Shown here: positions 10,379 to 21,750 of the stretch, piece after piece
Position numbering within the stretch: the first letter of the stretch is position 1
Layout of the letters: each line of letters starts with the position of its first letter
Source of the DNA: Malus domestica
Taxonomy: Eukaryota; Streptophyta; Magnoliopsida; Rosales; Rosaceae
Direction of reading: 5' to 3'
NCBI RefSeq assembly: GCF_042453785.1
Contig: NC_091673.1
Span: 10,139,501 to 10,203,500, forward strand
DNA: 64,000 bases
Notes under the pieces: generated by a model
What the model was told of the DNA's origin: nothing
Databases searched by the model: none
The model's input: the letters and a program-made list of their open reading frames with translations, nothing else
Program-made: the position numbers and the translations under genes

Positions 10379-13300
10379 ATGAGATTTCCGGGGTCAGCCA
10401 GCATGAAGCTTTTCTGGGTTTTGGGGTTTATGGGGTTTGTGTTTTGCAGAAGAACAGATGGAACTCTTATTGGGGATGTGAATGTCAAACAGGAACAAGA
10501 CCTGCATTATACTGAGAGTAATGTGTATGGCTATGCAACTTATGGTTATGGGGTTTCCAGCAGACCCTTAATGGTGGGTCTCACACTCATCAATGGAGCT
10601 GCTGCCAAAGGAGCAGGTTCTCTTTTTTCACCAAAAAAATGAAAGATATTTCTCCTTTTCTGCTAATAAAGATACTTGAATTTTACAGATTAGTGTGTTT
10701 TTAAAGTTTGATTCTTTGTGGAACGATTCAATGCATTCATAGGTAGTTGAAACTCCCATCTGTTTCTTAGTTAGATGCTCATGTGGCCAATTTCAGAAAT
10801 TGCAAAGGAAAGGAACTGATGCCTCTATTCCTTTGTGGTTTCATGACTTTTGTTTTCTCAATGTGCAGTCTGCCTAGATGGAACATTACCTGCTTACCAC
10901 ATCCACCACGGATACGGGTCAGGAGCAAACAGTTGGCTCATTCAGTTAGAGGTATGCAATATCCAACGAAAATTAAGAACTGTCATACAAACTTGACAGA
11001 GTGAATTATGGCAGTTATGTTCTTAACACATCACCATCAATAGTTGTGATGAATCTGATTGAGTTATACTTCTGTTTGGTACTAACTGTTGGTACTTCTA
11101 TATGGATATTTCATTAATACTCTGATCAAATTAGTTTACCATCTAAAGTTTCTCGTTCAGCGAAGATGATTTGCACTTCTTTGCCTTTCGTATGCATCTA
11201 AAGGATATATAGGAAATAGATCTTATTAAGTAACTTAGCTGATACCGACTAGTCCTTGGTATAATATTGTTTTTCTCTTTGAGTGGCTTGCCTGTAATAT
11301 ATGCTGGGAGCTAAGTAACATCTTTGGTTAACTTCTTTTATTGATAGGGAGGAGGATGGTGTGATACAATCAGAAACTGTGTCTACCGTAAGAAAACTCA
11401 TCGCGGTTCATCAGCATATATGGAGAAGCATATACCATTTGCAGGGATACTAAGCAACAAAGCAGGAGAAAACCCTGGTTATCCATCTGTCTGCATCCTT
11501 ATTTCTCTACACATGCAGCACTACATGTCCTACATGATTCTTCCCACGTCATTAGTAATCTGATATTTTTGATGGGACATAAACAATTGCAGACTTTTAC
11601 AATTGGAACAGAGTTAAGGTTCGGTATTGTGATGGTGCATCTTTTGCCGGTGACAGTCACAATGAGGTTAGTGGGAGTAAATGATCATATACTTATTTAT
11701 TTTTAAATTCTTGTTGAAAACCAGCACTTATTTTGCTTAATTTCTACCCGAGGTAAGGAACTCAAGTTTAATACTTGCTGTATTTACACTGGTCGCTGTG
11801 GTGCATCATATTCTTAAGATTTTTATTGTCAAACAGTTGCAAACAAAGTAGTATTTCTTATAGATGTTATGAGATAACTGAAATTATTGGTTTATTTGTT
11901 GCTCAGGCTGCCCAATTGCATTTTCGAGGACAACGTATCTGGAAAGCTGCTATGGAAGACTTGATGTCAAAGGGAATGCGCTATGCTAATCAGGTTATTG
12001 TCATTAATTTTTCGGAAAGGATATGTTTCACTCTTTTGCTAGTGTTATACATTTCACTTTGGGATTTCTAGGCTCTTCTTTCTGGATGTTCTGCTGGTGG
12101 GGTTGCAACTGTACTCCACTGTGATGAATTTCGTGGAATGTTCCCTGCAACTACTAGAGTGAAGTGCCTCAGTGATGCTGGACTGTTTCTTGACGTGTAA
12201 GAATCCATTTTTCAACCAATTTTGGCATGCCTGATACCTTTTGGTTCTTACTCAGATAATAATCTTGTTATCTGAAATTGCAGAGTTGATGTATCTGGTA
12301 GTCGCACTTTGAGAAGTATGTTTAGAAGAGTGGTTAGTCTACAGGTATTATCCATTTAATATGAAATCTATCCACCTTCAAATGTGCTTCATGGATTGAA
12401 ACTTCTATGACTAATAGACATGCAATTATTTTGCAGGGGGTGCAAAAGAATCTCCCATGGAGTTGTACCAATCGCCTCCACCCGACTTTGGTAGGTTCTT
12501 TTCTTGCATTTAATCCTTAAGACGAACTTTATTTTCTATATAGATTATACAAAGAACCCAATTTTAGAGTGAGGTATCCCTTCTCTTTTTAGTCTTGATC
12601 ATTAATGACGCAACACGAAGCAATGAAAGGGTTACCAGCGTAATCCCTTGTAGAACAAAGTTACTGGAGTCCACCAGTTGATACAAATCCAAAGGATAAT
12701 TTGATTAATTGATTGAAAGATGTCTACATGATTACAAAGCCATGGCTCTTAAATAAGCCTTTTACAACCTCTTGGAAAACTCAAAAGACTTAGGAAATTA
12801 AAATGAAAATAACTGACATATAATAAAGCCCTTGAAACCCCAAAAGACTCCATTTATTAGTAGGCTGCTGTCTTCATGACTTTCTGCAAAAGATGGCTCA
12901 AGCCACTTTTGTGGGAGAATTAAACACCTTTTCTACGACCGCACCAGAAATGAAAGTAGCGTTCATTCAAGAAGAAAGGTTCAAAACATCAACTTTTGAG
13001 ATATGACCGTAGCAAATAATCTATTAACACGTGAATTACCAATTCTCTAATCACTTTTCTTTATTGCTCGCCGCTTCCTTTTTTTAGTTTTGTTGCACGC
13101 GAAATAATCGGATTTCTGTCCTACATCAGACTCCTCCACTTGAAAGGAACTCGACCTCGAGTTCGTCTTGAAACGGTCTTGATAGCTAGTAGATAACTCC
13201 CTTGTTAAGAAAATAAGTTCTTCAACTTGAGAAGCCCAACTTTCCGTATACTTGGGTGGAATAATCATGAAATTAATTCCATAAATAAGATTGAAATATG

Positions 13301-15419
13301 GCAATTGGGAATCAAAATATTCTTCCTTACCCAATTCTCTTGTTTGGTCAACAATAGAATTTAGATCCAATTTACTAGACTCATGATTCTCCAAAGTCAT
13401 GACAGATTTTGATTCACTCATACCTTGAATTTCTTGAGCCTCCACTTCTGAGTTGTCATGTTTCCGGAGATCTTCATCAACAAGATTTTCACCAAGGAAA
13501 ATTACTTGTTCTTTTTCTTCCACCTTGGCCTCCACCGTTTCTTGGCATAATGATATATCATTCTCCATCACTTTAGCTTCTTTTATGATGATTGGTTGAC
13601 CAGTCTTTTCCAAATACAATTCGTATAAATCGGAAAAGAATTGCTTAACAATTAGTCGCTTCAACCAACGCCAAGTTTGGATAGGACACTTACCTTGTTG
13701 TCGCCTAGATTCTTGCATATGATCACACCATAAACCCATGTCACCATCTAAACAAGAAGCAACCATCTTCACCATCTCTCTTTCTGGAATTGGTTGTGTC
13801 TTGAAAAGTTTTTCTACATCCTCAACCCACAAGAGAAAACCTTCAATGCAATCACTTCCCAAGAAAATAGGAATATCTTCAACATCAACTATATGAGATT
13901 GGCTCGAGGCAATTCCCTTTGTGCACACCACATCTATTGTAACAACCTCATGATCAACGTCACTTAAGGTATATCTTTTCCCACGATCGATTGCTATTAG
14001 AACATAGCAAATAGGATAATCAACAATGCCAAGACGGGAGAAACCCGCTCTGTTACCAATTGACGCAGCACGAAGCAATGAAAGGGTTACCAGCGTAATC
14101 CCTTATAGAACAAAGTTACTGGAGTCCACCAGTTGATACAAATCCAAAGGATAATTTGATTAATTGATTGAAAGATGTCTAAATGATTACAAAGCCATGG
14201 CTTAAATAAGCCTTTTACAACCTCTTGGAAAACTCAAAAGACTTAGGAAATTAAAATGAAAATAACTGACATATAATAAAGCCCTTGAAACCCCAAAAGA
14301 CTCCATTTATTAGTAGGCTGATGTCTTCATGACTTTCTGCAAAAGATGGCTCAAGCCACTTTTGTGGGAGAATTAAACACCTCTTCTACGACCGCACCAG
14401 AAATGAAAGTAGCGTTCATTCAACAAGAATGATTCAAAACATCAACTTTTGAGATATGACCGTAGCAAATAATCTATTAACACGTGAATTACCAATTCTC
14501 CAATCACATTTCTTTATTGCTCGCCGCTTCCTTCTTTTAGTTTTGTTGCACGTGAAATAATCGGATTTCTGTCCTACATCAATTAACTTCGTTGTTCAAA
14601 TTTCAGTGCTTTTTCCCCCAGCACTTAATTGCAAGTGTCAAGACTCCCCTTTTTCTGGTCAATGCAGCTTATGATACATGGCAGGTGCGTTCTTAATTTC
14701 TTATCCTCGCATTCCTTTCTGATTCATGTGGTGGATGGATACCTATCTTACAGTAGAATCGTGGTACGCTGATGAATGAACGACCATCCTGAATCTTTCT
14801 CCCTACTCAGATCCAGGCCAGTTTAGCTCCACGAACAGCAGACCCTAACGGCCATTGGCATGCGTGCGCAAAAACTAATGGACGTTGTGCTGCATGGCAG
14901 ATGAACTTTTTGCAAGGTGATTCCATTACTTTAATTATGCTTTGTGTTCCAGATGATGATTTAGTTATGCTGAATGCTTGGTGTTTCGGAACAGAATTCG
15001 GTTCTATCTTTTCTTTCTTCAAATTATCAGGTTTCCGGATTCAAATGCTCAAAGCTGTAAGTGGATTCTCGAGGGCTGGTAAAAATGGTTTGTTCATAAA
15101 TTCTTGCTTTTCTCATTGCCAGACTGAGAGAAAAGATACCTGGTTTTCTCAAAATTCTCCTCTTATTGGAAATAAGGTATGCCCTATTGTGCACTTTAAA
15201 CTAAGTTAAATAAAGACTATCTATGGATTTGCTGTCATTTCTTTTTCACATTATTTTGGTTACACTTAAGAGTCTGTCTTGATCTCATATGCAATCAATT
15301 ATCTGCAGGGGATAGCAAAATCAGTCGGAAACTGGTATTTCGATCGGTATAGTATCAACAAAGCTATAGATTGTCCGTACCCTTGTGACAAGACCTGCCA
15401 TAATCTGGTGTTTAAGTGA
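10379..15419 (+). CDS. Pectin acetylesterase (CE13 family)
   Basis: Secreted wall enzyme that removes acetyl groups from pectin; 430 residues, normal length. Exons: 10379-10616, 10869-10951, 11348-11477, 11593-11666, 11907-11993, 12072-12196, 12284-12344, 12437-12490, 14607-14684, 14811-14916, 15031-15176, 15309-15419; every junction is GT-AG and in frame. Residues 9-24 form a hydrophobic signal peptide or anchor. Family blocks are [17 protein letters not shown] and [17 protein letters not shown]. The nucleophile is Ser211 in GCSAGG; likely partners are Asp307 (NAAYDTWQ) and His374 ([10 protein letters not shown]), as in the Notum/PAE fold. The tail is cysteine-rich ([12 protein letters not shown]). 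ATG at 10403 is an alternative start that shortens the leader. Intron 8 contains an antisense LTR retrotransposon but both splice sites look intact. The 3' end faces HYH. Confidence 0.92.
12606..13128 (-). repeat. LTR (3' LTR of the minus-strand element)
   Basis: It runs TG...CA and is 523 bp. It is about 97-98% identical by eye to 14061-14581. Confidence 0.92.
13047..14078 (-). CDS. Gag-like protein of the LTR element
   Basis: An uninterrupted 343-codon frame, opening just inside the 5' LTR and closing in the other LTR. Residues about 75-150 resemble a retrotransposon gag domain, with [20 protein letters not shown], then [17 protein letters not shown], then [14 protein letters not shown]. 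The rest is acidic and the C-terminus is basic ([13 protein letters not shown]). No zinc knuckle or enzymatic domain is seen. The true start is uncertain because the first codons overlap LTR and primer site. The open frame fits a young element. Confidence 0.65.
   Translation of the reverse strand: MLRAASIGNRAGFSRLGIVDYPICYVLIAIDRGKRYTLSDVDHEVVTIDVVCTKGIASSQSHIVDVEDIPIFLGSDCIEGFLLWVEDVEKLFKTQPIPEREMVKMVASCLDGDMGLWCDHMQESRRQQGKCPIQTWRWLKRLIVKQFFSDLYELYLEKTGQPIIIKEAKVMENDISLCQETVEAKVEEKEQVIFLGENLVDEDLRKHDNSEVEAQEIQGMSESKSVMTLENHESSKLDLNSIVDQTRELGKEEYFDSQLPYFNLIYGINFMIIPPKYTESWASQVEELIFLTRELSTSYQDRFKTNSRSSSFQVEESDVGQKSDYFACNKTKKRKRRAIKKSD
14061..14581 (-). repeat. LTR (5' LTR of the minus-strand element)
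   Basis: It runs TG...CA and is 521 bp. It abuts the primer-binding site on its inner side, which fixes the element's orientation. Confidence 0.92.
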
Positions 15420-15835
15420 AAATTTCTGTATATCATCTCTATTTGTCTTCTCTCCCCAATTTATATTGCCAACGGCGTGTAATGTAACATTTTACCTTCC
15501 AGACCGAGTCATTGCTATGAAGCTCGAAGAGCGATCAACATGTTCATGTATCGTTTTTATGATCCAATATATAAATGTAATCCTCTTGATTAAATTCCAG
15601 TTATAATTTGACATCCAGTTGAAGAAAACGCGATGAGTAACAATTTCTCAAAACAAAATTCATCCCAAAAAAAATATTTGTCATGAGAAATACATGAAAC
15701 AAAAGGGAGAAGATAGAAGTTCATTACAACTTACATACTAGCTAGTTGAGTGTTCATATCAAACTAAGTGGTGCACAAATTCCATATGATAAAATTTCTA
15801 AATATAGTCACCTAAAACTGCCTATCTGCTCTTAC
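15420..15835. other. Convergent 3' UTRs of PAE and HYH
   Basis: A 416-bp gap between two stop codons facing each other. The transcripts probably end or overlap here. No other feature is seen. Confidence 0.55.
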
Positions 15836-17259
15836 TTAACTGATCCTTTGCTTTTGCTCAATACTTTCGTCCACTTTTGGCCTTGTGTTCATAAGAACCT
15901 GAAATTAAGACGTAGAAGGATTTCAAAATAGTAATCAGCCACTAGAAAGAGTTTTACGATTTGTAAACTGCAGTGAGGATGCAGTACTACTCAACTAACA
16001 GTAACAGAAGCCTCACCTTTCGAAGCATGGCGTTTTCATTGACAAGCGTAGAGATCTTTTCTTCCAACTTTGAATTCCTATCATCCAATTCTTTGGCTCT
16101 TGATTCCAGATCGTTGACGTAAACCTTTTTCCTCTCCCGGGCTTGTTGAGCAGACACCCTGTTCCTTAGCAATCTGTAAGTTTGAGTGGACATGTTTCGA
16201 TCAGTTTTAATTGGAATTGATATATATTTTGGAAATGTTAGCTGCAACCTGATAAGTCACTACAAATGGTTTCATTTAGCCTTTTAAACTGACTTGAGAA
16301 CCAAGAAACTTGGACAAACTAAAGATGAGTTTGTATATAGAAGCCATTGATTGATAATATAGGAATTCCGAACCCCTACATTTATTATTTATAGTACCTC
16401 TTCAGTCGCCTGTACTCCTTATCGACCGGATTTCGGCCTCGGCGGCGCTTGGCCGGAAAGCCAGACTGGGCATCTGGGTTGTTGTTGTTACTGGTGGCTT
16501 TGGCGATTGTAGAGGCCGCATTATTAATACTATTATTAGGAGGGGGCAACGCCTCCACGTCCGGAACCGTGAACATATCTTCATCGCTCTCTTCTGGAAC
16601 ATTATCACCATCATCATCATCATCATCCAATGACCAAAACCAAGGAACGTCTATTAATTAAGACAGAATTAATATTCAAAATTAAATATATAAAAAAACA
16701 AAAACAAAATAATTAGGCATGGAAATGTAAATAAAGCAAAGCAAAAAAGCCCCAACCCTCGGATTAATCTATCTTCTCAACTGTAAATACATTGAAATTG
16801 TTAATAATTTGATAGGTGCTTCTCCAGAAACTTGTTCTATGACTTAGACAAGGATTTTTTTTTTTTTTTTTTTTTTGTCAAACGCAATTATTTATAAGCG
16901 TTCCAAATGTAAGAAAGCATTAGGTATTCTAAAATTAAACAGTCCCAAACAAACGTATATATTCTCAACTGGATTAGTACATTGGAATATTTTATATGAA
17001 TTTAATTAATGTAACATTAATAATTTAATATGGAGGAAAAGAATGTGCAACATTTAGTTTGACAAAGTATAAGCAAACCTAGTTTGTTACTGCTCTTGGT
17101 GTTACTATGAAGAAGAAGAGAAGGATGAGGAGGCCTCGAGGAAGAAGAACCAGATGGCTGCTGTACTTGCTGTAGTTGCTCCAAACTGGAGGAGGAGGAG
17201 GAGATGGATAACATGGGGTTTTTGGCTTCACCATCTCCTGCTCTGATTGGGACTGACAT
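15836..17259 (-). CDS. HYH: bZIP transcription factor HYH (HY5 homolog)
   Basis: Nuclear light-signalling factor that binds ACGT/G-box DNA, partner of HY5 and target of COP1. Exons on the minus strand: 17259-17079, 16650-16398, 16173-16017, 15898-15836; all phases agree, giving 217 residues. Residues 80-93 ([14 protein letters not shown]) form the acidic VP motif used for COP1 binding. Then comes the diagnostic [18 protein letters not shown] and a bZIP starting [20 protein letters not shown] (Asn149, Arg157 contact DNA), followed by a leucine zipper. VPDVEA, NPVDKEY and VLMNTRPK separate it from HY5. The serine/glutamine-rich N-terminus is longer than in Arabidopsis and has a WFWS plus six-Asp insertion. 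The final 21-codon exon was found by its [12 protein letters not shown] tail. TATA-like sequence lies at about 17298-17334. Confidence 0.92.
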
Positions 17260-18120
17260 GGCTGGCTGATGAGCTCTCTCTCTCTCTGGATGATGAGCTT
17301 ATATATGAAATGATACATATATATTGACTATATATGCGTCTTAAGTAGTTGCGTGTGTGCGCGTTTACATTAGTTGACAGGGTTGTGAGTAGAAGGAAGG
17401 GGTTTGGTTGAGGAGCGAACACGTTGATGTAAAGATAGCCGCACGACACACGTCTTCCTAGACAACATACAACCAACCATTTTCATTTGTCCAAGACCTC
17501 CCTCCCTACAACGTCCGTAAACCCTAAAAGCAAACACAACAAAAATCTATTTATTTTTCTAGGTTAAATACATTCTTCAAACTTGATATTCTTTCTTCTT
17601 CCCTTTTATCTTTTTTCTGTTCTTAATGTACTACTTCAACAATATAATTTTTAAAAAAAATTGGTAAACAAAATATTATATGGTATGTTATTATTTTGAG
17701 ACGAAACACGACTGATGAAGCTAAGGTATTATATTATAGAAACTAAAACCAAACAAAAGAAATCCAAATAGAACTTTCTATGTTGTCATTGCAATTTGTA
17801 TGCCCTTTGAGAAAAATAAGAACATCATATTATGAGCTGTAATTCATTTGGGAAACACATTTTGTATCATTTCTCACACACTCCTTTTTATTTTTAGTTT
17901 AATTTAGTAGTAAAAAATAAAAAAAGATGTGCGGAAGAAGGTCAAAATAAACGTGTGAAAATAATCTTTCATTCGTTTTCATAAACGTGTAGTTTAGTTT
18001 TCCTTACAAGAATTATTCATGCCAAAAATGTTGAATTAGTCGGGAGTATTTCTTTTAGCAATTTGATTATCCTCATTTCCATTTCAACTACATCCAACAA
18101 ACTGTGTTCCTTCATATATT
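17260..18120. other. HYH promoter and upstream DNA
   Basis: It holds a CT run (17274-17288), TATA-like sequence on the minus strand, and ACGT cores near 17421 and 17453 that could bind bZIP proteins (inference only). From about 17500 it is AT-rich with nothing recognised. Confidence 0.5.
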
Positions 18121-18135
18121 TTAAATGATCATACA

Positions 18136-19921
18136 CGTGTAATTCAATATCTGAGTGGATAAAGTATTGAGTTTCTACTTATGCATTCTGGATTTGAAAC
18201 TCTCCCTTCCCTAACTTAGTTTTTTTTTTTTTTTTTTTTGAAAGGAGGAACAAACAACCAGCACAGGAAAGCCTACCAGGAGGCTAACACCACAAGGGCA
18301 AACAACACAGAAAGAAATGAGAGGGGATACACCACACAGACGCTCCAGCAAAGAGCGTCACCCCCCCACCATCAAAACAAAATTAAGGAGGGCAAGGAAA
18401 ACCATCCTTATTCAAAACGAAGACCAAAGAAGATGGGGGCCTGTGAACCCAAACCCGAGAACCCATCTCCGAAAAACCCCGCGACGCCAGAAAGTCAGCG
18501 GCTCCATTGGCTGATCTTGGCACCCAAGACCAGCGACAGAACTGAAAAGCATCACTCTCCACCTTAACTCTCGTCAGGACAGGAAAGGCTTTCCAACTGC
18601 CAACCTCAACTTCACCGGAGAGCCAATCAATAGACTCCCGAGAATCCGATTCCACAATAACCGACTGAAAGCCCAACGAGGACCCCAACTTACAGCCACG
18701 CAGCAAAGCCGTCGCTTTAGCCACAGCTACAGAGGGAGCAGACAAGGCAAATCGCTCAGCTGCCACAAACTGTCCAGAAGCGTCACGAATGACCACTCCA
18801 GCAAAACCCGAATGAGACGAAAGAGACCAACTAGCATCTACATTAATTTTAACGAAAGAAGCATGAGGAGGGATCCAAAGAGGATTAGGAACACAACGGG
18901 CAGAGGGCCGAGCAGCACCTGCTCCCGACCATCCCATGGCGTCCCAGTAGGCCCCGATAGCGGAAGACACCCCCAACAGGACCTTAAAAGGGTGAATGGG
19001 AACCTGATTAAAAACAAACTCGCATCTGGTTCGCCAAATAAACCAAACAGTAAACGCAACATAGGAGCAGACCCATTTCCGAGCCTCCGCGCCATCCGGG
19101 AAGCGAACAAGGACCTCCATCAACCAGTCCGCCCAAGAAGAAATGCTTTCGCCTTCAATTCGATAATTAAGGGCGCCACCAAACCAGATGGCCTTCACCC
19201 ACGGACAAAGAAGAAAGATATGTTCGATTGTCTCATCTTGACTATTACAGATTGGGCAAATGGGAGAATGGGAAATCCTTCTCCGAAACAAAATCTCTCT
19301 AGTAGCCAAACCCCGGTGTAGAGAAAGCCAAAAGAAAAAGCGAATTTTAGCAAGAGCGGGCAGATTCCAGACCTGATTCCATAGATTTTTAGGAATGATT
19401 CGAGTCCGGGGCAGCCGATGATCCCGTGAAGCAATAGACCCCAACTGCAACCAACGATATCCCGACTTCACCGAGTAACTGCCATTCTTGCTAGCATCCC
19501 AAACTAATCTATCCTTATACCTGGAATCACCAAGAGGCAGACCTTTGATAGCTAGTTGGGCCTCCTCAGAGAGAAACGGCAGCAAAAAGTCAAAATCCCA
19601 AACCAACGACTCCTGGCAAATCATAGAGTTAACACGCAGATTTGGAGAAACAGCCACATCCCCGAGCGCCTCCGGATGACCAAGAGGTAAGGAGGGGAGC
19701 CAGCGATCCACCCAAACCCTAACGTCACGCCCTCCCATAATTTGCCAATGCGCCCGCTTCCGCAACACTTCCCTCCCCACCAAGAGACTTGACCAAGCCC
19801 AAGAGGTCCGACCGCCTTTAGCAGCATCCCAAAAGGAACAATTCGGGAAATAGCGAGCTTTAACTACTCGGGCCCACAAATAGCGAGCTTTGACTCCCCC
19901 ACCCCCCCCCCCCCGGGGGCC
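18136..19921 (-). mobile_element. 5'-truncated LINE (non-LTR retrotransposon)
   Basis: Minus-strand insertion bounded by a perfect 15-bp direct repeat (TTAAATGATCATACA at 18121-18135 and 19922-19936), the length expected for LINE target duplications. It carries a poly(A) tail (T run 18220-18239 on the plus strand) and the end of ORF2. Two oddities: the tail is separated from the target duplication by an 84-bp piece (18136-18219), and the 5' end has an approximately 30-bp partial duplication (ATAGCGAGCTTT at 19850 and 19880) followed by a C/G homopolymer run (about 19896-19919). G+C content is visibly higher than in surrounding DNA. Confidence 0.85.
18383..19879 (-). pseudogene. LINE ORF2 C-terminal fragment: zf-RVT and RNase H domains
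   Basis: A 498-codon open frame truncated upstream, so the endonuclease and reverse transcriptase are missing. First comes the post-RT region (WARVVKARYFPNCSFWDA, VWVDRWLP). Next is a zinc-binding zf-RVT block (FFFWLSLHRGLATREILFRR, CPICNSQDETIEHIFLLCPW). Last is a plant-type RNase H domain with INVDASWS, VIVESDSRESIDWL and SANGAADFLASRG. The usual catalytic Glu in the AE-A-AL helix reads AKATALL, so the RNase H is probably inactive. Dead on arrival as an element, although the frame remains open. Confidence 0.85.
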
Positions 19922-19936
19922 TTAAATGATCATACA

Positions 19937-21750
19937 ACTTTGAATGTAGCCAATTTTTTGCAAAGATGACTTTTGAAGAAATATAGACTGTTTTTGTCAT
20001 TGAAATACATTGTGAGATAAACCTAAGGAAAAAATGTGTACATATTCCAAGTAGTGGATTGTTTCAGTGGTTATGATTTTTCTCCCCTCCCTCAGTGTTG
20101 ATTAGTAAAAAATATTGCTTGTAATTAGAAAAAAAAAGTGTACTATGTTTTTTTCTTCTTATAATAAAGGCATCCTTAGATGAGAAAGACTCAACTAATT
20201 AAGATTCCATAATCACGTCTTTCCCTTTCAAGCTTCAGCCAATCATGTTGGCCCAGTCTTCTTGTACTCATCCATTTACCCATCTAGGTCAAAAAGTTGG
20301 AATGCTTGCTTTCTTGCTTTACAGACCGGCTTGTAATACAGACCGCAAATTCAACCAGCTCCCAAAACTAATCTCGCATCTTGCATTTCCTACATACTTC
20401 TACACTGTATCAGTTCACACGAAATAATACAGACGATGTCGCACTCTATTTTTCTCCTCCTGCACTCTTCTTTTTTTTTTACTCTTTTAGCCTTTGAACT
20501 GAATATAAATCAAAAGAAAAACAGTTGAGGGAAACAAGGGGATGAAAGTAAAAGAAGACACTAACTTACGATAACATTTCCAACTTCAGGATTGGTCTAA
20601 TGAGCATTTTCATATATCTAGTTCTGGGCCTCAATCTTATGTTGAGATCCATAATGAATAATATTATCAATTGGACGGACCATGCTCTAATGGGATTGGG
20701 TTATTTGGAAAAACTGAAATTAATTTGCAATGGGCCATATATGGACAGCCAGGGGAGGTATGTTTTAACCATGTGCTTACTTTGAGAGCTGAATTGAGAT
20801 CTAGGGCAACATGATTCATGAGCATACAAACGCCAAGTCATACAGTGACGGAGTCAGAATTTCTTATAAGGAAAGGCCTCTACAATGTAAAAGAAAAAAA
20901 GGGGTAGTAGGCATATTTATTCTCGTCGAGTTTTCATATTTTGAAATCATTGCATGACAATCTCACCATGTTTACCATTGAAAGAATTCTTAGAATCAAT
21001 AAAAAAATTTACAAACCCTAACATTCAAGTAAGAGCTGGTAGAATAGAGTAAAAACGAATAAAAATTTTAGGCAATGATAGAGATTTACAAATCTTATTG
21101 TTGCTTATTGAATGGATTTGTAATTTTTTATCAGTTGAATGGATTTGGAATTTGGAATGACAAAAATATGAAATTTTGAGAATGAGATAGGGAATAGCTC
21201 TCGAATCTCTGGGTTCCACTGGAAAAAAAAATTAGATTAAAGTGTTAGGCCAGATAATGATTGAATTTATTTTAAGTGTTGAACAATAATAGGGTTTTAG
21301 AGGAAGGAGAAATAGTTATAATATACATATGTATATAGGTATAGATATAAATATATTTTTTCAAGATCAGAATATGCCCAGAATCACCATGGTCCCTTGG
21401 TGCCTCCATTATACTAGACTTGGAATTATGCAAAGATGGAGAATTACTTACCTATCATGTGATCAGATATGAGATAGAGAGTAGTTAGATACAAAGGGTA
21501 TTGAAAACCGTTGCCTCTTAAGTTTTCTTCGTCAAAATGTGTGATATTAAAAGGAATCTACCATACAATCAGAAATGTATTTCATCGTGATGAAAATGTT
21601 GCAGACACAAAGGATGTATTATCAGTAACATACCCGATTTTCTTGTGACATTGACACAACATGTTTGCCAATCGCGAGGACAACTGGACGAGAGCCTTTC
21701 CAAATTCCAATTGCAAAGGGGATTGACGTCTTGCCCTACAGCACACGAGA
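19937..21750. other. Intergenic, nothing recognised
   Basis: AT-rich unique-looking DNA. No reading frame here shows a family motif or plausible splice structure. A short TATA run sits at about 21318-21359. Confidence 0.45.

Larger units (their letters stand above)
12606..14581 (-). mobile_element. LTR retrotransposon, gag-only, inside PAE intron 8
   Basis: A 1,976-bp element bounded by direct repeats of 523 and 521 bp that begin TGACGCA and end CCTACATCA, with 5-bp target duplication ATTAA on each side (12601-12605, 14582-14586). Read on the minus strand, the primer site directly inside the LTR is TTGGTAACAGAGC, one base from the usual initiator-tRNA-Met site TGGTATCAGAGC. A purine tract (AAGTGGAGGAGTC) precedes the other LTR. 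Only a gag-like frame lies between; protease, reverse transcriptase and integrase are absent, so it must have moved with helper proteins. By eye the LTRs differ at about 12 positions plus one 2-bp indel. Confidence 0.93.

Noticed and set aside
12597..14590. LTR element as part of the pectin acetylesterase coding sequence
   Set aside because: The exons at 12437-12490 and 14607-14684 join in frame without it, and ATTAA duplications mark it as an insertion.
16402..16661. Alternative frames over HYH exon 2
   Set aside because: They overlap the in-frame VP motif exon and disagree with all HYH junction phases.
18238..19679. Plus-strand frames across the LINE
   Set aside because: They are antisense shadows of the minus-strand ORF2 fragment, which has clear zf-RVT and RNase H motifs.
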